In this document: piece by piece, positions 20,953 to 35,900 of the stretch
Layout: each line of letters starts with the position of its first letter
Position numbering within the stretch: position 1 is the first letter of the stretch
Position numbers and translations under genes: made by a program
Assembly (NCBI GenBank): GCA_943736015.1
Contig: OX031058.1
Span: forward strand, 2,433,001-2,497,000
Direction: 5' to 3'
Origin: Tridacna crocea
Lineage: Eukaryota > Mollusca > Bivalvia > Cardiida > Cardiidae
Length of the DNA: 64,000 bases
Notes under the pieces: model-generated
The model's database searches: none
Told to the model about the DNA's origin: nothing
What the model saw: the letters and a program-made list of their open reading frames with translations, nothing else

Positions 20953-23900
20953 GTATTGTATCCCACACGAATTACCGGTATTTGTTTAAATTAATTTACA
21001 AGATGTATACCTTCTCACTCCGCGCTTTTCTCGTAGCTGAAGGGTGGAATCAGGACAGCTAACAAGACAACTTGCCCTGAGGACAGCTACCCTCAAAGAC
21101 AACTAGCCTTGAGTGTCCGTATTCCGTGATGATAAGGAAACAACAGGATGAAACTAAGAATTAATACAAAAACATGTACATTTTAACCAAGAAAACTAAA
21201 GTGCTCTTACACGTTTTTGTATTACATTTGTCTGAATTTCAAGGGCGAATATTGGTAAGGTTTACTAGTTGAAATACCGTGTGACGTCATCAAACTAAGT
21301 GCTTAACGAGATATAAACAAAAATCACCGGTTCAAAAGACGCTCACGAACTAAGGACATTGGACAATATGTTCTTCGACCTCTTCACAAGCACTCAATCT
21401 CAGGAGATTTGGGATTTTGGCATACCTAAAAACAAACAAAACAAAAAATAACTTTGTTCAAAACGTTTTATTTATCGTCCATTTGATAACATGTACATTG
21501 AAGTTTACTCGTCAGGAGTTTTTTAAACATCAATTTAGGCATAAAATTTTGTTGAGGGGTAGATTAAGTATAAAAAAAAAAATATGTCGGTGTTTTTGCT
21601 TCAGTAATGTGCGTTACTTAAACCCCCGTATTACAAAGTGGCTATTCACTTGTTTCAGTAACGTACCTATTTACTCTTCTAAGTTTCTTTTGCAACATTA
21701 GTCAGTGGTTTAACATTTTTTTCAATTTTGAAGGGACTGAGCTTCCAAAGAAGTAGGTTTTCCTTTTGCATTAAAACCGGTAATTTGCTTATACTCATGT
21801 CACGTTGTCTGCGCAGGTCATATTCTTCGAAGATTCAACTGTCTTATATGACGCATCACTAGCCCCGAAAGCGGGCTGACAGTAATATTACGCTCTATAA
21901 AGTAGCAATGTTGAAAATAGCTTTTATCAATACGTTTGAGAAGAAATGAGACCTGCTTTAGCTCCATATTTCTCTCAACTGATGATCATAGCTGAGTGAA
22001 TTGCACGAGGTAGCGTTTTGTTGAGTAAACCTTTTTATTTTAGTTTTAAATTCAAAGTAACGGTTGTCGCGTAGGAAAGTGGTTCGGTTCTGTACCCAGA
22101 TTGCCCATATTAGACAGATGAGTATTTATAGAATGCCATCTAGCGGGAGATAATGACTCATGTCATGTTCATTTTCACTTCTGTACATGACATCAGCTTA
22201 CATTTAGGACTAACATTAAGCAGCAATGGAAAATGGAAAACACACATAAATAATCTTTGTCAATCCGCATCCAAACTTCTTGGAATGATGAGAACTCTGA
22301 AATTCAGACTCAAAAGAGATTCTTTAAATCAAATTTACGTTTCGTTCCTACGTCCTGTCCTCGAATATGCCTCCGTAGTCTGGGACAACTGCACCAAGCG
22401 CGAAAAAGAAAATCTCGAAAAAATCCAAATCGAAGCCGCCAGAATAGTCACAGATATAACGAGATCTGCGTCCATAAATAATATATATAAGGAAATTGGA
22501 TGGTTAACCCTAGAGAACAGGCGAAAATATCAAAAACTCATTCTCATTTACAAAATAATCAATGGTTTAACTCCTGACTATCTTTATGAAATTTTCCCAA
22601 GAAACGTAAGCACAAGGACAATTTACTCATTACGCAATATTCACCAAATCGACTCGATTGCTTGTCGAACAGAATTATTTGCCAGCTCATTCATACCATC
22701 TGCAGTTTCTCTTTGGAACGAACTTCCGGACGATGTGAAGTCTTTACAATCTTTATCATCATTTAAATCCTATATCCTAGGAAGATTAGCAGCACCAGTA
22801 GTTCCAAAGTATTTCTTGGTTGGTCAACGTAAATAATCCGTAATTCACACAAGAATTCGTAACAAATGCAGTGATTTGAAGTATGACCTCTTTTCCAACC
22901 ATATTTGCTCGGATTGCGCTTGTAGTTGTGGATACGCCATTGAAGACGCTGAGCACTACTTTTTCCAGTGCACCCGGTACACAATTCCGAGACGACAACT
23001 TTTTCATGAACTTAGCAGCTTTCATCCTTTAAATGAAAATTTATTACTTTTTGGATCTGAAAATCTCAGATTAGAAGACAATTCCACCATTTTTCTCGCC
23101 GTGCAATCCTACATTAAAGCTTCAGAGAGATTTCCATAAACGTCTTATAGCCTGTAAGTCATTTTACCACCCATGTCTCCAATCACTCTCGTCCATTTAA
23201 CTGACTTGACAACCAAGTATTCTATACTTCTCCATCCTTAAACATGTAAATTCTTAATAACTAACACTTGAAATGATTTATTGCATAGCTGGAACATATT
23301 AATTGTCTTCTTTTTCGAGAGAAAAGTTCAGAAATAAATACTTATAACAATTTTAGACTTGTAGAAGACTCTCATAGCTTGTAAATTATTTAAAGGGAAT
23401 GGCCGAATCTAAGTTGTGAGAACTTGTGGCCAGACCCTTTTGCCTGATTTGTATCTTTGTTTGTGTAAACTATGTATGTTGTATGATTTGTATATAGATG
23501 GCAATAAAATATGTTTAAACTAAACTATAAACGTTCCCCAAACAACGCAGTGCTATGTTTTCAGCAAAACATTCTGGGAAAAAAGACAAAACCGAACGAC
23601 TAAAACGTGAAGAACAACAAATCTGAAAAGCGTTAAAAAATACAAGTGATTCTGAATGCGTATCGCACATTTCATAATTTGGCGTAGTCTAGTTTGATTA
23701 CTTATAGTGCACAGTATGCTACTACAATGTGACGATTTCGTGTTTAACAAACAATACAGTTTGCTTTTGAACAGAATAAACTGGAGAAACTATGAAACTA
23801 CATATGAATTAACATCCTTTACAGCAAAGTCTCGAACATTACAATAAAGCCGTATGATCACCTTGAGAGAGAAATTGCTCACTAATTATATCACCTGTAC

Positions 23901-26900
23901 ATACTGTATTAGTGCACCCCGAAAACATTTTTGCTACTTTAGCTTGGTGATTTTGAGATTTTATACATTCTTTTTGATTTACCTGTCTCCATTGGGGGAA
24001 TCTATTACGCATATAACTTTTTCATGGCTTACCCAAAGCTTATCTGATCGCCTTGGCCACTGAATACAGATTCTTTTTTCTTTCCATGACGGATATCTCT
24101 ACTATTTTGTCACTACCATCTATTGATAAAATCTTGCCGACATACCAGTTTTCTTCATATACGGTTGTGTTCGGTCGAACAGAAAGGTGAAGCTGTAGAA
24201 CAAATTTATTGAGCCGTTTGAAAAGGTAATTTATTATGAATTTATACATCAATTACAGCGTTGTTTACGTTTGTATTTATACAGATATCATTGATGACAA
24301 CATAGCAAATGAACTAGTTGACAAAAAATTTAAGAAAACATTGCTATCAACTAAGAGGATTCCCATCTTCAATCCGACATTTCCTTTAACATAAACCTAA
24401 TGTTCGCTACCAAATGTAGCATACATTACGCGTTCCTCTTAAAGTATCAAAAAGGACGGCCTTTTATAAGTAAAAAAGTTCTGTATTTGATAAAAGAAAG
24501 TTCAGAGTATTTTAAAAGCAAAACTCGCTTACGGAGTAAAATGTTGTTGTCCCTCTGTAGTCACAAAAAACGGCAGAATTCAAGTAACAGGAAAGATGAG
24601 ACAATTACGATGTCAAATTAATTTCGTATGATAGGAAAATTACGTCATCTGTTACCTGTGGCGTTTTAAAAATTACACATATTTAAAACTTTTTATCGAA
24701 CTTAACTATCGCGTACATTACAGAAACAGGTATTTAGCGCAATCAGTGTAATACGCTGTGTCAATTCTCTTTCCCGGTCTAGTTGAAGTCAATAGAACCG
24801 AAAAATTTCTTACCACACCAAAGGAACCAGGAAAAAATTAAGTAGCGATCAAGTAGTAGAACCGGTTTCTTGTGCAACATACCATGATAAACTGTTAACT
24901 TACGCACATGAAACTGATCCAGTTTTTTAAGAAAATTTGGAATAATTCATTGTCTACAAAGTCAATGTCTTTAGAATGGTATTGTGATGTTTATAAGCAG
25001 GCAATTTCTGAAGTTATGATTACTGAAATCGTGGTATCGTACATTGTTTTGATACATTAATTTTTGGGCGACATCACACTTTTGTTGAATAATTGTAGAA
25101 TTCAATCAATATGTCACCGAGCGTATCCGATGAAGATAAAATACAAATAAAGGCTAACTGGAAAAAAATTCGGTCTCAATAAAGAGTCAACTATGCTGAA
25201 GAAATTTGTCCGTATAGACTGTACTTCGAAAAAGCGACAGTCTCGAACGCTACAAAATGCATATTTCAGCGATCACCATATTGCCAAAAATTCATCGATG
25301 GTGGTTCTTTATGTATTGGGCGGATGTAGGTTTATCGTTCGACATCTTAATGAATCATGACATGGCCACATTAGACACGGGCGATTGCTGCAGTCGACAT
25401 GAAAATCTCAAATCTCCTGAGAAATGGTGCAAAGCAAATCAACACCTCGGTATAATTCATAGAAACTTTACATATCTGGATAATACTATGTTCTTACATC
25501 TATAGAAATCATTGGTGAGACCCCATCTTGAATATGTCAATCTAGTATTGGTATCCTCAAAAGAAAGCCATTGCAAACGTACAAAGAAGAGCCACAAGAA
25601 TGATACCAACTTTAAAAAATTTAAGTTACACTGAAAGACTGTGCAATCTTGGATTACCATCCCTTGATTATAGACGTGAACGAGCAGACATGATCCAAGT
25701 TTTTAAGATAATGAACAAAATTGACCAAAACAGTAGACCTAGTATCACCTTGTTAGAAAGTAATCAAACAAAAGATAACGATTATAAATCATATGAAAAA
25801 AGATCAAACGCAGAGCTAAGTAGCATTTCAACTTGAAGCCGCTTTCAACTGGCTTCCAATAAAAAGATACAATTTTCTTCATTCTTAACTAGATACTGTG
25901 TACTGGACGGAGAGTAGATCTGACGAAGGAGGCAGATGCGTGGTGTGTTCCCAGAAAAGAGGAGAAGATGAGTACAAATCCTGGACACCAAAACGCTACA
26001 ATGCTAGAACAACAGTGCATGAATATGGAGGTGGAGCTACCTTTGTTTACCAGGGCAAAGTCTACTTTTCCAACTTCACAGACCAGGCACTGTACAGGCA
26101 GGATAGCCCAGAAGCTGAGCCTGTGAGGGTGACTCCAGAAGGGTCAGGTTGGAGATATGCAGATGGACAGTTCCATAGTAAGGTATATGTATAACCAAAT
26201 TTGGGTTACAACACCTGAAAAGGGGGATTCGGCATTTGCCTAAAACTTCATCTTGGACCAGCTTGCACAGTCTATGCAGGCTAATCTGAGACGACATTTT
26301 ACAACTACATTAGATTTTGTCCTTCAGTAGACTTGCACAAAACATAAAATAGTAAGGGTCCTGCCTTAATGGACAGCGCAGGCTGATCTGAGAGGACTTT
26401 TTACGCCTAAATCCGAATGCCCCCATTGCCCCTTTTCTCATGTTTCAGGCCATATTTTTCATAGATTTGACCCTTGGCCATAAGTAATCTAGTGTTTAAA
26501 TGACCCTGGGGAAGAAGTCTCTTTAAAATGTGGGTCCGTAGCTATTCCGCTTTTCACCCCAACATTGTCTAGTGCTTCCAAAGCTAATTCCATTAGTCAA
26601 GCCAAATTTATTTATCATCTGCAAATATTTTAAACTTGAACTTGTCCAAAATTTCGTCCTCCGCTAAAGAGTTAATTATACAGGATAGATTGAGGTGCAG
26701 TCTGATATCTTCATTTTTAGTAAATCCATTATTGTGATGAAAAATGTCTTGAAGACTGCTATTTAGTTATCACACCAAAATTTTTTCTACAACCAGATAT
26801 AAGTCGCACTGTGGCAAAAGGTGTCTTAACCCTTTCCCTAACAGTCCCTGGTTTTTACGATACTGGGAAAGGAGGCTTTTGAAAACATTGTAGGAAAAGG

Positions 26901-29900
26901 AGAAAATGCTTTAACAAACGACACATTTTTGTACTGGACCAAATTCAAAGCATTTATAGACAACAAATTAAATCTTGTTAGTATGATGATTTCAGACTTT
27001 GGTGGGGTAGAAAACGTTGTTGGAAAAGGAGAAAATGTTTGTTACCAGCATTTTCTACAATGATTTCTACCCTTTTATGGACAAAAAGCATCATTTGTAT
27101 TACATTTTATTTGTTGTTTGTAAATGCTTTCAACTTAGTCTTGTCAAAATTTTTGTCGTTTTGAAAAGGATTAATGCATCAGGGTGAAGTATTATACCGT
27201 GTAAGTCATCATACATCCATAATTGATATTATAACTATATAAACTATAAAAACCTACTACATCATCACCCATAGAGGTATCCTGGGTCCGTATTCACCAC
27301 CATTCTTAAGAACGTTCTTTGTCTTATTCTCCAGAATTTTCTACATTTGTAAGTAACACAACTTCTGATTGGCTAAACCATTCGGTTTAGCCAATCAGAA
27401 GTTGTGTTACTTACAACTTTTGGAAACCTTGGAGAATAAGACTAAGAATATTCTCAAGAATGGTTGGTGAATACGGGTCCTGGTCTTTAGAAGAATTGAT
27501 AAAAACAAAACGCTTCGGCACAGGCCAGCCTGCATGTACTGTGCAGGCTGACATCGATCAGTAGTTTTTACTCTTAACTCTTTACCAGACCACAAAATTT
27601 TAGACTGGTCCTAATTGAAAGCTCTTGCAGACAGCGCAATAACCTTAAATCAAAAATTGAAATTGGTTTCCAGCAGGGTAAAAAACATTGTGGGAAAAGT
27701 AGAAAATGCTAGTCACCAAAAGGCTTCTATCTGTGGGTCGTATTTTTAGATGACAATTTAGATGTTTCTCAATGATTTTTTTACGCAGAAGGGACAGAAG
27801 ACATTTTGGGAAAAGTAGACAATGCTGGTCACAAGTGCTTTTCTCAACTCCATAATGTTTGCAGAAGCCCTTTTCCTCAGGGCTATGAAATCATGGAAAT
27901 TTTAGGTACGTTATTGTATATTGCAGCATAACAAGATATACTGTGTAAGAGAAGATCACTCTGGAATAGAGAAGAAGGAAACAAAGGAGGCAGTTAACTG
28001 TGTAGTTGTAATAAATCCAGAAGACGGAACACAGAGAATCCTAGTAAGTGCATTGTTGTAACTATAGCATACCAAAGGTAGCATTTAAATTTTGGAAAAT
28101 AGGCTGTGAAATGTGATTGCCCTGTCAGCGTTTTGCATGGTGCCCTGGCATTTTCATTAGGTGAAACACAGAATTTGTTTCTGTAGTCTAACCTGCACTA
28201 TCGTTGACCTGTTTACATCTATTTAATGTACAGAATTCCCAGAGTGTCTCTTTTCATGTGACGGGTCATGCTACTTGATGGTATGAGCACTATGAGAAAA
28301 CAGTATAATCTGAGACAATAATCAACAATAAGAATCAAGTATGGTGATTTCTAGACTACCAGTGTATTTGATTTACAATGATTTACAACGATGTACATAG
28401 AAAAATCAATTCACTGGGCCTCGTCTCCTCTAAACTTAACACAGCTCGTCCCCAGTCTGAAGCACCTCCGATAAACCCAAAATAGATGCTCAGTGCAGAA
28501 TGACAAGCACCAGTACACTGACTGATAACCGTTTCTCTTATGACCAATGACGCAAGGCATCAATTGGAAACTAAGGGCATTATCTGCAGTGATTTTACCT
28601 GCCAAGTCTAAACTCACTCTATTCAATTGGAGTTAAACACCTATAACCTAGCCACCGGTTATAGCAGCAAAATTTAGCATGTTAATTCGTTTTCAACGTT
28701 AACACCACGAATTCAACAGCCAGAATGACTGACATCCACTGAGCAAGCCCCTCTTTATACCAGATGGTACAACAGCACCTAATGGGCAAAAAGGCAAGCT
28801 TTACATGTTTCAATGAACGCTCAAAGGAAAGATTGTAATTCTTAATCTAATTAGCTTCAACATGATCTTGAGTAACAAAAGAGTGGTTTCCTGTATTGCC
28901 TAACAACTACCTGATGCGAACAAAACACAGTATTCCAAATGAAAATCAAAGTTGTACAAACATTTTTATTACATCACCCACGCCTCCGGGTCTAAGTGTC
29001 CTCGCTTGATGGAATAATAAAACAACTTTGTGACAATTTTTTCTTTATCAGAACAAATTTTACATAAAACAAAGATTAAGCAGAAAATGGACTGTATGGA
29101 CTAGATCGGGTACTGTTCAAATAATCAAAGTATAGATCTTTGCTTCCTGCTCTCCTTACACCTGAGTTTTATCTTTTTAATCAATCTCAGTTTGGACTGC
29201 AATACTGATGGTGCTCTTTTTATTCACCCTCGCTTCTCTGGAAATAAAACGAGACATAATCTTTCATAATCTAATCATACTGGTTTTCTTATTTTACGTT
29301 TGTGATCACAAACATCAGCACTGTAGTCATCATTATAGTCATCATCATCATATAACTCTTCCTCATGACCAGACTGATTCCCCATCTCTTATTTGAGCTC
29401 CGCTATCCTGAAGATTATACAGCGCATTACTCTTACCACTTTCACCAGTCATAATTTGATCTTTAGCTTTTTTTTAATCTGTCACAGTGTACCGTCTGCA
29501 GTTTTCCAGATCGACCACAGCCGAAAACAAATAACACATATGATAACCTTTGTTTGATTTTAAAAAGGTCCCCTACAAAATGAAGTTAATTTTGAAGTAC
29601 ATCTAACCCTTTTGACTAGAAAATATACGTGAACAAGATCATTAGGATTTAAGTGTTTATAAAACACCTTTGTGTCATGATTTTTTTTCTGTAGGGACAT
29701 GCCCATACCTGTAGTCTTACGGACAAATGAATGTGCATTCTCTAGTTTTTCTTGAATTTCCCATACCCACTGATTTAAAAGATACGTTTTCATAGAGGTA
29801 GGGGGCTCATACATTATATCAAGAGGAGTTGTGACTTCTTTTCCAAACATCAACATGTTTTGCAAATAGCCTCTAGTTTAGTTTAAACATATTTTATTTG

Positions 29901-32900
29901 CAACATTTTACATACAAAATATAATAAGACAATTACAAAGTATACTTAGAATATGCTACAAAATGGATTGGAACGAAAGCATAATCTTATACTCTTCCTT
30001 TCCATGGATTCTAGATGGTATCAGTCCTATTTTCCTATTAGCCTCTAGTTTCATGCTCTGAGGTTCGATAAGCCATCATAACATAGGGAAGTAACTCGTC
30101 CCAGTTATCTTGATGTTCAATGATGAATGTACTAGGTATTGAAGCCAAAGTTCGGTTAAACCTCTCCACCATTCCATCAGATTGTGGGTGATAAGGCGTT
30201 GTTCTGGTTTTTTTCTATTTATAACAATCTACACATTTCTTGAACCAGACAACTTTCGAATTGTGACCCTTGATCGGAGTAAATTTTATTCAGAATCCCT
30301 AAGCGAGAAATGAAGTTATCAACAAGTATTTGAGCCACTGTTTTAGCTTCCATATTTGGCATAGGGAAGCATTCAGTCCATTTGGTAAAGTAATCGGCTA
30401 TAACTATAACGTAGTTATTTCCAGCCTTTGTTCTTGGTAATGTGTTAACCTCTCCAAGCGGAATCCTGTCTGAACAATCTGCATTGGCGCAATCTTAGAT
30501 TTTTGTGGGTCCTTCCTCTTTGCACATTCAACACAGCCAGACATACTTTTTGACATCTTTTTGTAACCCAGGCAAATAATAATTCTGTCTGATTCTACCG
30601 AGAGCCTTCTTTACACCTAGATGACTGAGGCCTTTGTGTCATGAGAATACCGCAAAACGCTCCTTCTGTGGAAAATGGAACGACAGCTTGCCAATTGACT
30701 ATATTTGAGTCGGGATTTTCTCATTTTCTCATTACCACTCAATCCACTAATATGAACCTTGGCCATTAGTTGCAAAACATTTTGACATTAAAGCTTTTGT
30801 CTGCAATCATCTTATGATCAGGTTTTTTGGTCTTTCTCTACCCATGTCTTTATACGTTGGATTTCATCATCACATTTTGAGCTTCTTTTACGTTCAAATT
30901 TTGGTCTTCATCAAGTTGCACTTGATTTATGACCTTATCATGACTTGTAGCATCGTCAAGACCATACTGCTTACATGGTATTCGATTTAAGGCATCTGCA
31001 TTTTTATGTAACCTTCCTGGACGATGCTCGATCTTCATGCTATATGACGATAATATTTCAAGCCACCTAGCGATCTGACCCTCGGGATTCTTGAAATTCA
31101 TAAGCCACCATAGAGATCCATGATCAGTCCGAATCATTAATGTTTTACCATAGAAGTAACTTCTGAAGTATTTTACGAAATGGTTCCGTTTTGGTCATTG
31201 TTCGACTTGCAAGAGCTATTGGTCTTTAACTTCCATCTACTATTTGGGATAACACTCCACCGAGAGCCAAATCAATGGCATCATTATCCAAAATAAAGGG
31301 TTTAGAAAAGTCTGGATTTGCTAGAATTTGAGAATTGACAAGTTTGTCTTTAATAAGGGCGAATGCATCGTCGCATTCATCCGTCCAGCTGAAGTGTTGT
31401 CCCTTTTCTGTTAACTTAAACAATGGTTTTGCCATATGGGACTAATTCTTTACACGCATGATTTTATTTGTATCTGTTTGGACACCCTTTTCAGATATGA
31501 TACTACCAAGAAACTCTACTTGTTTTGCAAACAGTTGACACTTTCGAGGCTTCAGTTTTAGACCGGCTGGTTGAAATCTACTGAGTACTTGGTAAAGATT
31601 ATGGAGCATTTCCTCAAAAGACCTACCAAAACGTATTACATCGTCAAGGTAGATGAGACATATTTGCCAGTTTGAGCCAGCTAGAACTGTCTCCACCAAT
31701 CTCTCAAACGTTGCTGGAGCTTTACAAAGCCCGAACGGCATTACTTTAAAATCATACAACCTATTTCTTGTAGCAAACGCCGCCTTCTCACAGCCTTTTT
31801 CTTCTAACTTGACCTGCCAAGGTTTACAGTAACATCATTCAGTTTTCTGTAATCTACACAGAAACGTTTTGTTCCATCTTTTTCTTTGTAACCATTACTA
31901 TGCCGCTACTACATGGGCTTTTTGATGGCTGTATAACATCTTTGCATAAAGTGTCTTTGACATGTTTATTCACCTCTTGATGCATATGCTCAGGAATTCT
32001 TCTAAACGTCTGCTTTATCGGCCAAGCATTTCCTGTTTTTATCTTGTGTCTGATAACACCGGTCCTACCTAGATCGGTGTCTGTCCCTGAAAAAATTGAC
32101 GAGTACTTCCTCAATAATTTTGCAACTTCTTTGCATTGATTTTTGCCGAGACCATCAATCGATTGGTAATACATATCACATAAGTCTTCCGGAACCCCAA
32201 TACTTGAGTCCGGTATAGGTTCCGTTTTAATTTTGATGACCTCCGAGATCAAATAAAAATCCCCAATATGAATAGGATAAATTGTATATGGTTCATCATC
32301 AAGATTCACCAACCGTACAGGTACTGTACCCGAAGCTGATACCAGGTTTCTTACAACTAGGCCTCTCTTCGAAACATCTTCAGTTACAGGTTCAACAATA
32401 CCCAAGCTCATCTTGTCAAAATCAGACAATGAGACACTTTCCTGTAAAACAATTTCAGATCTAGGCGGTATGGTAACTTTATCTTTTGCCAAAACTCTAC
32501 TGCAATCTACATTACTAGACATACTGAGATGGCATATATTTTCCCATTGATGGTGTGGTGAGAGACCTGTCAGTTATGTCTAACTTACAACCATTTTTTT
32601 GTAGGAAGTCCAAACCCAAGATTATGTCATTGTCGATATCTGCGACAATAAGCTCTACAATGCAATCAGCGTCAGCAATATTTATGAGTTCACTCACTTT
32701 TTCAGACACATTTATTTCATCACCTGACGCTGTATCTAATTTTGTTTTGAACTCTTCAAGTGAAATCAGGGTTTTTTCACGCATGGAGCTCCATACCCTT
32801 TTGCTTATGAGTGATACCGTTGCACCAGTATCAATCAAACACTCAGTCTTACCACTATTGAGCATATAGTCCAGACCCAACAGAAGATACTTGTTTATTC

Positions 32901-35900
32901 TAGAAACTTTCATTACCATTATTTTGTTGAGCTAGGTTTTTGCTTTTGAGGACAGTTTGGTTGAAAATGATCATCAGAATGATAAATGAAGCATCTTCTC
33001 TTATCTTTACCCTCTCATTTCCTATACTGGGAATTTGATACCAAACTCTGAGAAGATATGACCTCTTTTAAAACAGAACTAAGACCCTCTGTTGTATTTT
33101 GAAGTTTACTTAGGTCGCTATATGGTAAATATCAGATGTTTTGGTATCATGATTTGTGGTAGATCTAAGTTACCCTTTATTGTCGTTAACGCTAAGTAAC
33201 TGTCAGCCTTCACATAGGCTTCAAGTTCAACTGCATGACGCACTGCATTATTCAGATTCACAGGACGTGCCTGTCTTACTCGAAGTCTCATGTCTGAACT
33301 CAAATAAGGCATCTATAAATTGCTCCTTGGCTAGAGTTTCTCTGACATTACATTGTGCCGTAGGATATGCAAGATTTTTCAATCTTCGTATATCTTGGCC
33401 CAAATCATACAGAATCTCAGTTGCTGTCTGCCTTCTCTCCTTCAAATGTACTCTGCGCAACTCTGATTTGGGAGTGCAATCCTAGACTCAAGAGCATGAG
33501 GTAAATCCAGGTAACTATGTTGATTTGTTCCCATGTTACCTAACACTCCCTGTGCTTGTCCTCGTAACGATACCGCTAAGTACAAACCCATTTCATCTTC
33601 CGTTCACCCACCAAGTTCTGCACAAGCCTGAAATCGTGCTTTATAGTCCAACCAACTCCATGTGCCATCAAAAGTCACAGGCCTGACTTTTGCTCCACTT
33701 GAGCTGGTCCTATCAAATATCCTAGTAGCGTATTTTATCCTTGTGCTCCATGGGTGTTGATGATAATGGCAAAAGCCCTGGCATTTCACCAAATTGTATT
33801 TTCCTATTGTAACGATATATTGTGTTGAAGTCATTCTTCTGGCGTAGTGGCTCTCGCAGGCACGGGCAACTCTGCCAAAAGACCTTGTTCAACCCAATAT
33901 TTTCCCATACTTGTAAATGCAATAACTTAATAATATTGCGTTGAACGATTTCTTTTGGCAGAATTGCCCGAGCTTGCGAGGGCCACTACTCCAAAAGAAC
34001 GAGTTCAACACAATATATTCCCATACAAGTGCAATTATCTTTTTATTATATACTTTGATATTGTTTACATAATTTCCTTGTGATTTAACAGTATTCACAT
34101 CAAAATTGTATATATATCCTTTTAAAAACATTCTTATTCATTAAAAAAGCGATGGGAAATTTGTTTCGTCGCCGCGGAATTTTCAGTTTTGGCTTTTGAT
34201 AAAGGTACTATGTAAACAAACCAGGGTTCCCAAATGGTCCCATTTTGAGTGACGGGTCACAAATAAGAGTATCTATTTTTGAGTCAAATAAATTTAGTTT
34301 GTTGTTTGCAGAATTTGATGCTCTCAATTTGGACCATCCCAAAATTTGTCATTTTGTAAAGAATTAAATCTTCCAGATATCAAAATTTTCAAACTTAGCC
34401 TTCCTGAAAACATTTGCAGTGTGGTTTTACTTGATATTTTTCAGGCTCAAGGTAGTGATTTTTACAGCTGTCCTCGTGTATCTCCTGATGGTAAGAAGAT
34501 TGCCTGGGTACAGTGGAATCATCCAAACATGGTCAGTGTCGGCATTTTTCTCTATTTTTTCAAGATAAAACCTCATACGAGTTCAGATATGGGTCATGTC
34601 GGGTCAAAAACTAGGTCACTAGGTAAAATCTAAGAAAAATCTTGTGTACGCTCTAAAGTCCACATTTTCTGTCCAATACTCCTGAATATTGGTCAGAATG
34701 TTTTCCTTGATGATATATGATGATATCTCGGAAGAGTTTGAAAATGGGTCATGTCGGGTCAAAAACAGGTCACCAAGTCAAATGTTAGAAAAACATTGTG
34801 TACGCTCTGGAGGCCGCCATTTTCAATCCAACGCTCTGAAAAATTGGTCAGAATGTTTGCATTGATGATATCTCGGATAAGTTTGAAAAAGGGTCCAGTC
34901 GGGTCAAAAACTAGGTCACCAAGTCAAATCTTAGAAAAACTTTGTGTTCGTTCTAGAGGCCACATTTTTAGTCTAACACTCTTGAAAATTAGTCAGAATA
35001 TTTGTTATGATCATCTCTCGGACGAGATTGAAATTGGGTCATGTTGGGTCAAAAACTAGATCACCAGGTCAAATCTTAGAAAAAAAACCTTGTGTACAAT
35101 CTAGAGGCCACATTTTCAGTCCAATACTCTTGAAAATTTATCAGAATGTTTGTCTTGATGGTATCTAGGACGAGTTTGAAAATGTGTCATGTCAGGTCAA
35201 AAACTAGGTCACCAGGTAAAATCTTAGAAAAAGCTTATGTACGCTTTCAAGGCCAATTTTCGGTCAGAAACTTGATCAGAATATTTGTCTGGATAATATC
35301 TGAAATGAATTTGAAAATGGGCTATGTTGGGTTGAAAACTAGGTCACTAGGTCCAATCTTCTGAAAACCTTGTGTACGCTCTGGAGGCCACATTTTCAGC
35401 CCGATACTCCTCAACTTTGGTCAGAATGTATGTCTTGATGATACCTTGAATGACTTTGAAAATAGGTCATGTGGGGCCAAGGACTAGGTCACTGGGTCAA
35501 AAATTAGAAAAACCTTGTGCATGCCGTAGAGACCACATTTTCAGTCTGATACTCTTCAAACTTTGTCAGAAAATTTGTTTTGGTGATATCTCAAAGAGTT
35601 TGATAATGGAAAATGTCCGATAAAAAACTAGGTCACTTTGTCAAATCTTAGAAAATCCAATTGTACGCTCTAGAAGCTACATTTTCGATTCAATACTCAT
35701 GAAACTTTGGTCAGTATGTTTGTCTTAGTGATATCACAAAAGTGTTTGATAATGATTAATGTCTGATAAAAAACTAGGTCACGTGGTCAAATTTTAGAAA
35801 AACATTGTGTATGCTCTAGAGGCCACTTTTTTAGTCCGAAATCATTGAAAGTTGGTCAGAATGTTTGTCTTGATAATATCTTGAAAGAGTTTAAAAATTG

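Larger units (their letters stand above)
29395..33760 (-). mobile_element. decayed Ty3/gypsy LTR retrotransposon in intron 3, antisense to the host gene
   Basis: Gag, protease, RT, RNase H and integrase remnants occur in the order usual for Ty3/gypsy, all on the minus strand, with many frameshifts and stops. No LTR pair or primer-binding site was identified. The gag end lies beside a 204-bp foldback at 33815-34018, which may have replaced the 5' end. Parts are annotated separately. Confidence 0.88.

Noticed and set aside
26178..26182. Alternative donor GTAAGG for exon 2
   Set aside because: Its phase would create a TAA at the start of exon 3. The donor at 26183 keeps the frame.
28411..28626. 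LTR or coding piece of the gypsy element
   Set aside because: I could not find a matching second LTR or a recognisable motif, so it is left as unassigned intron sequence.
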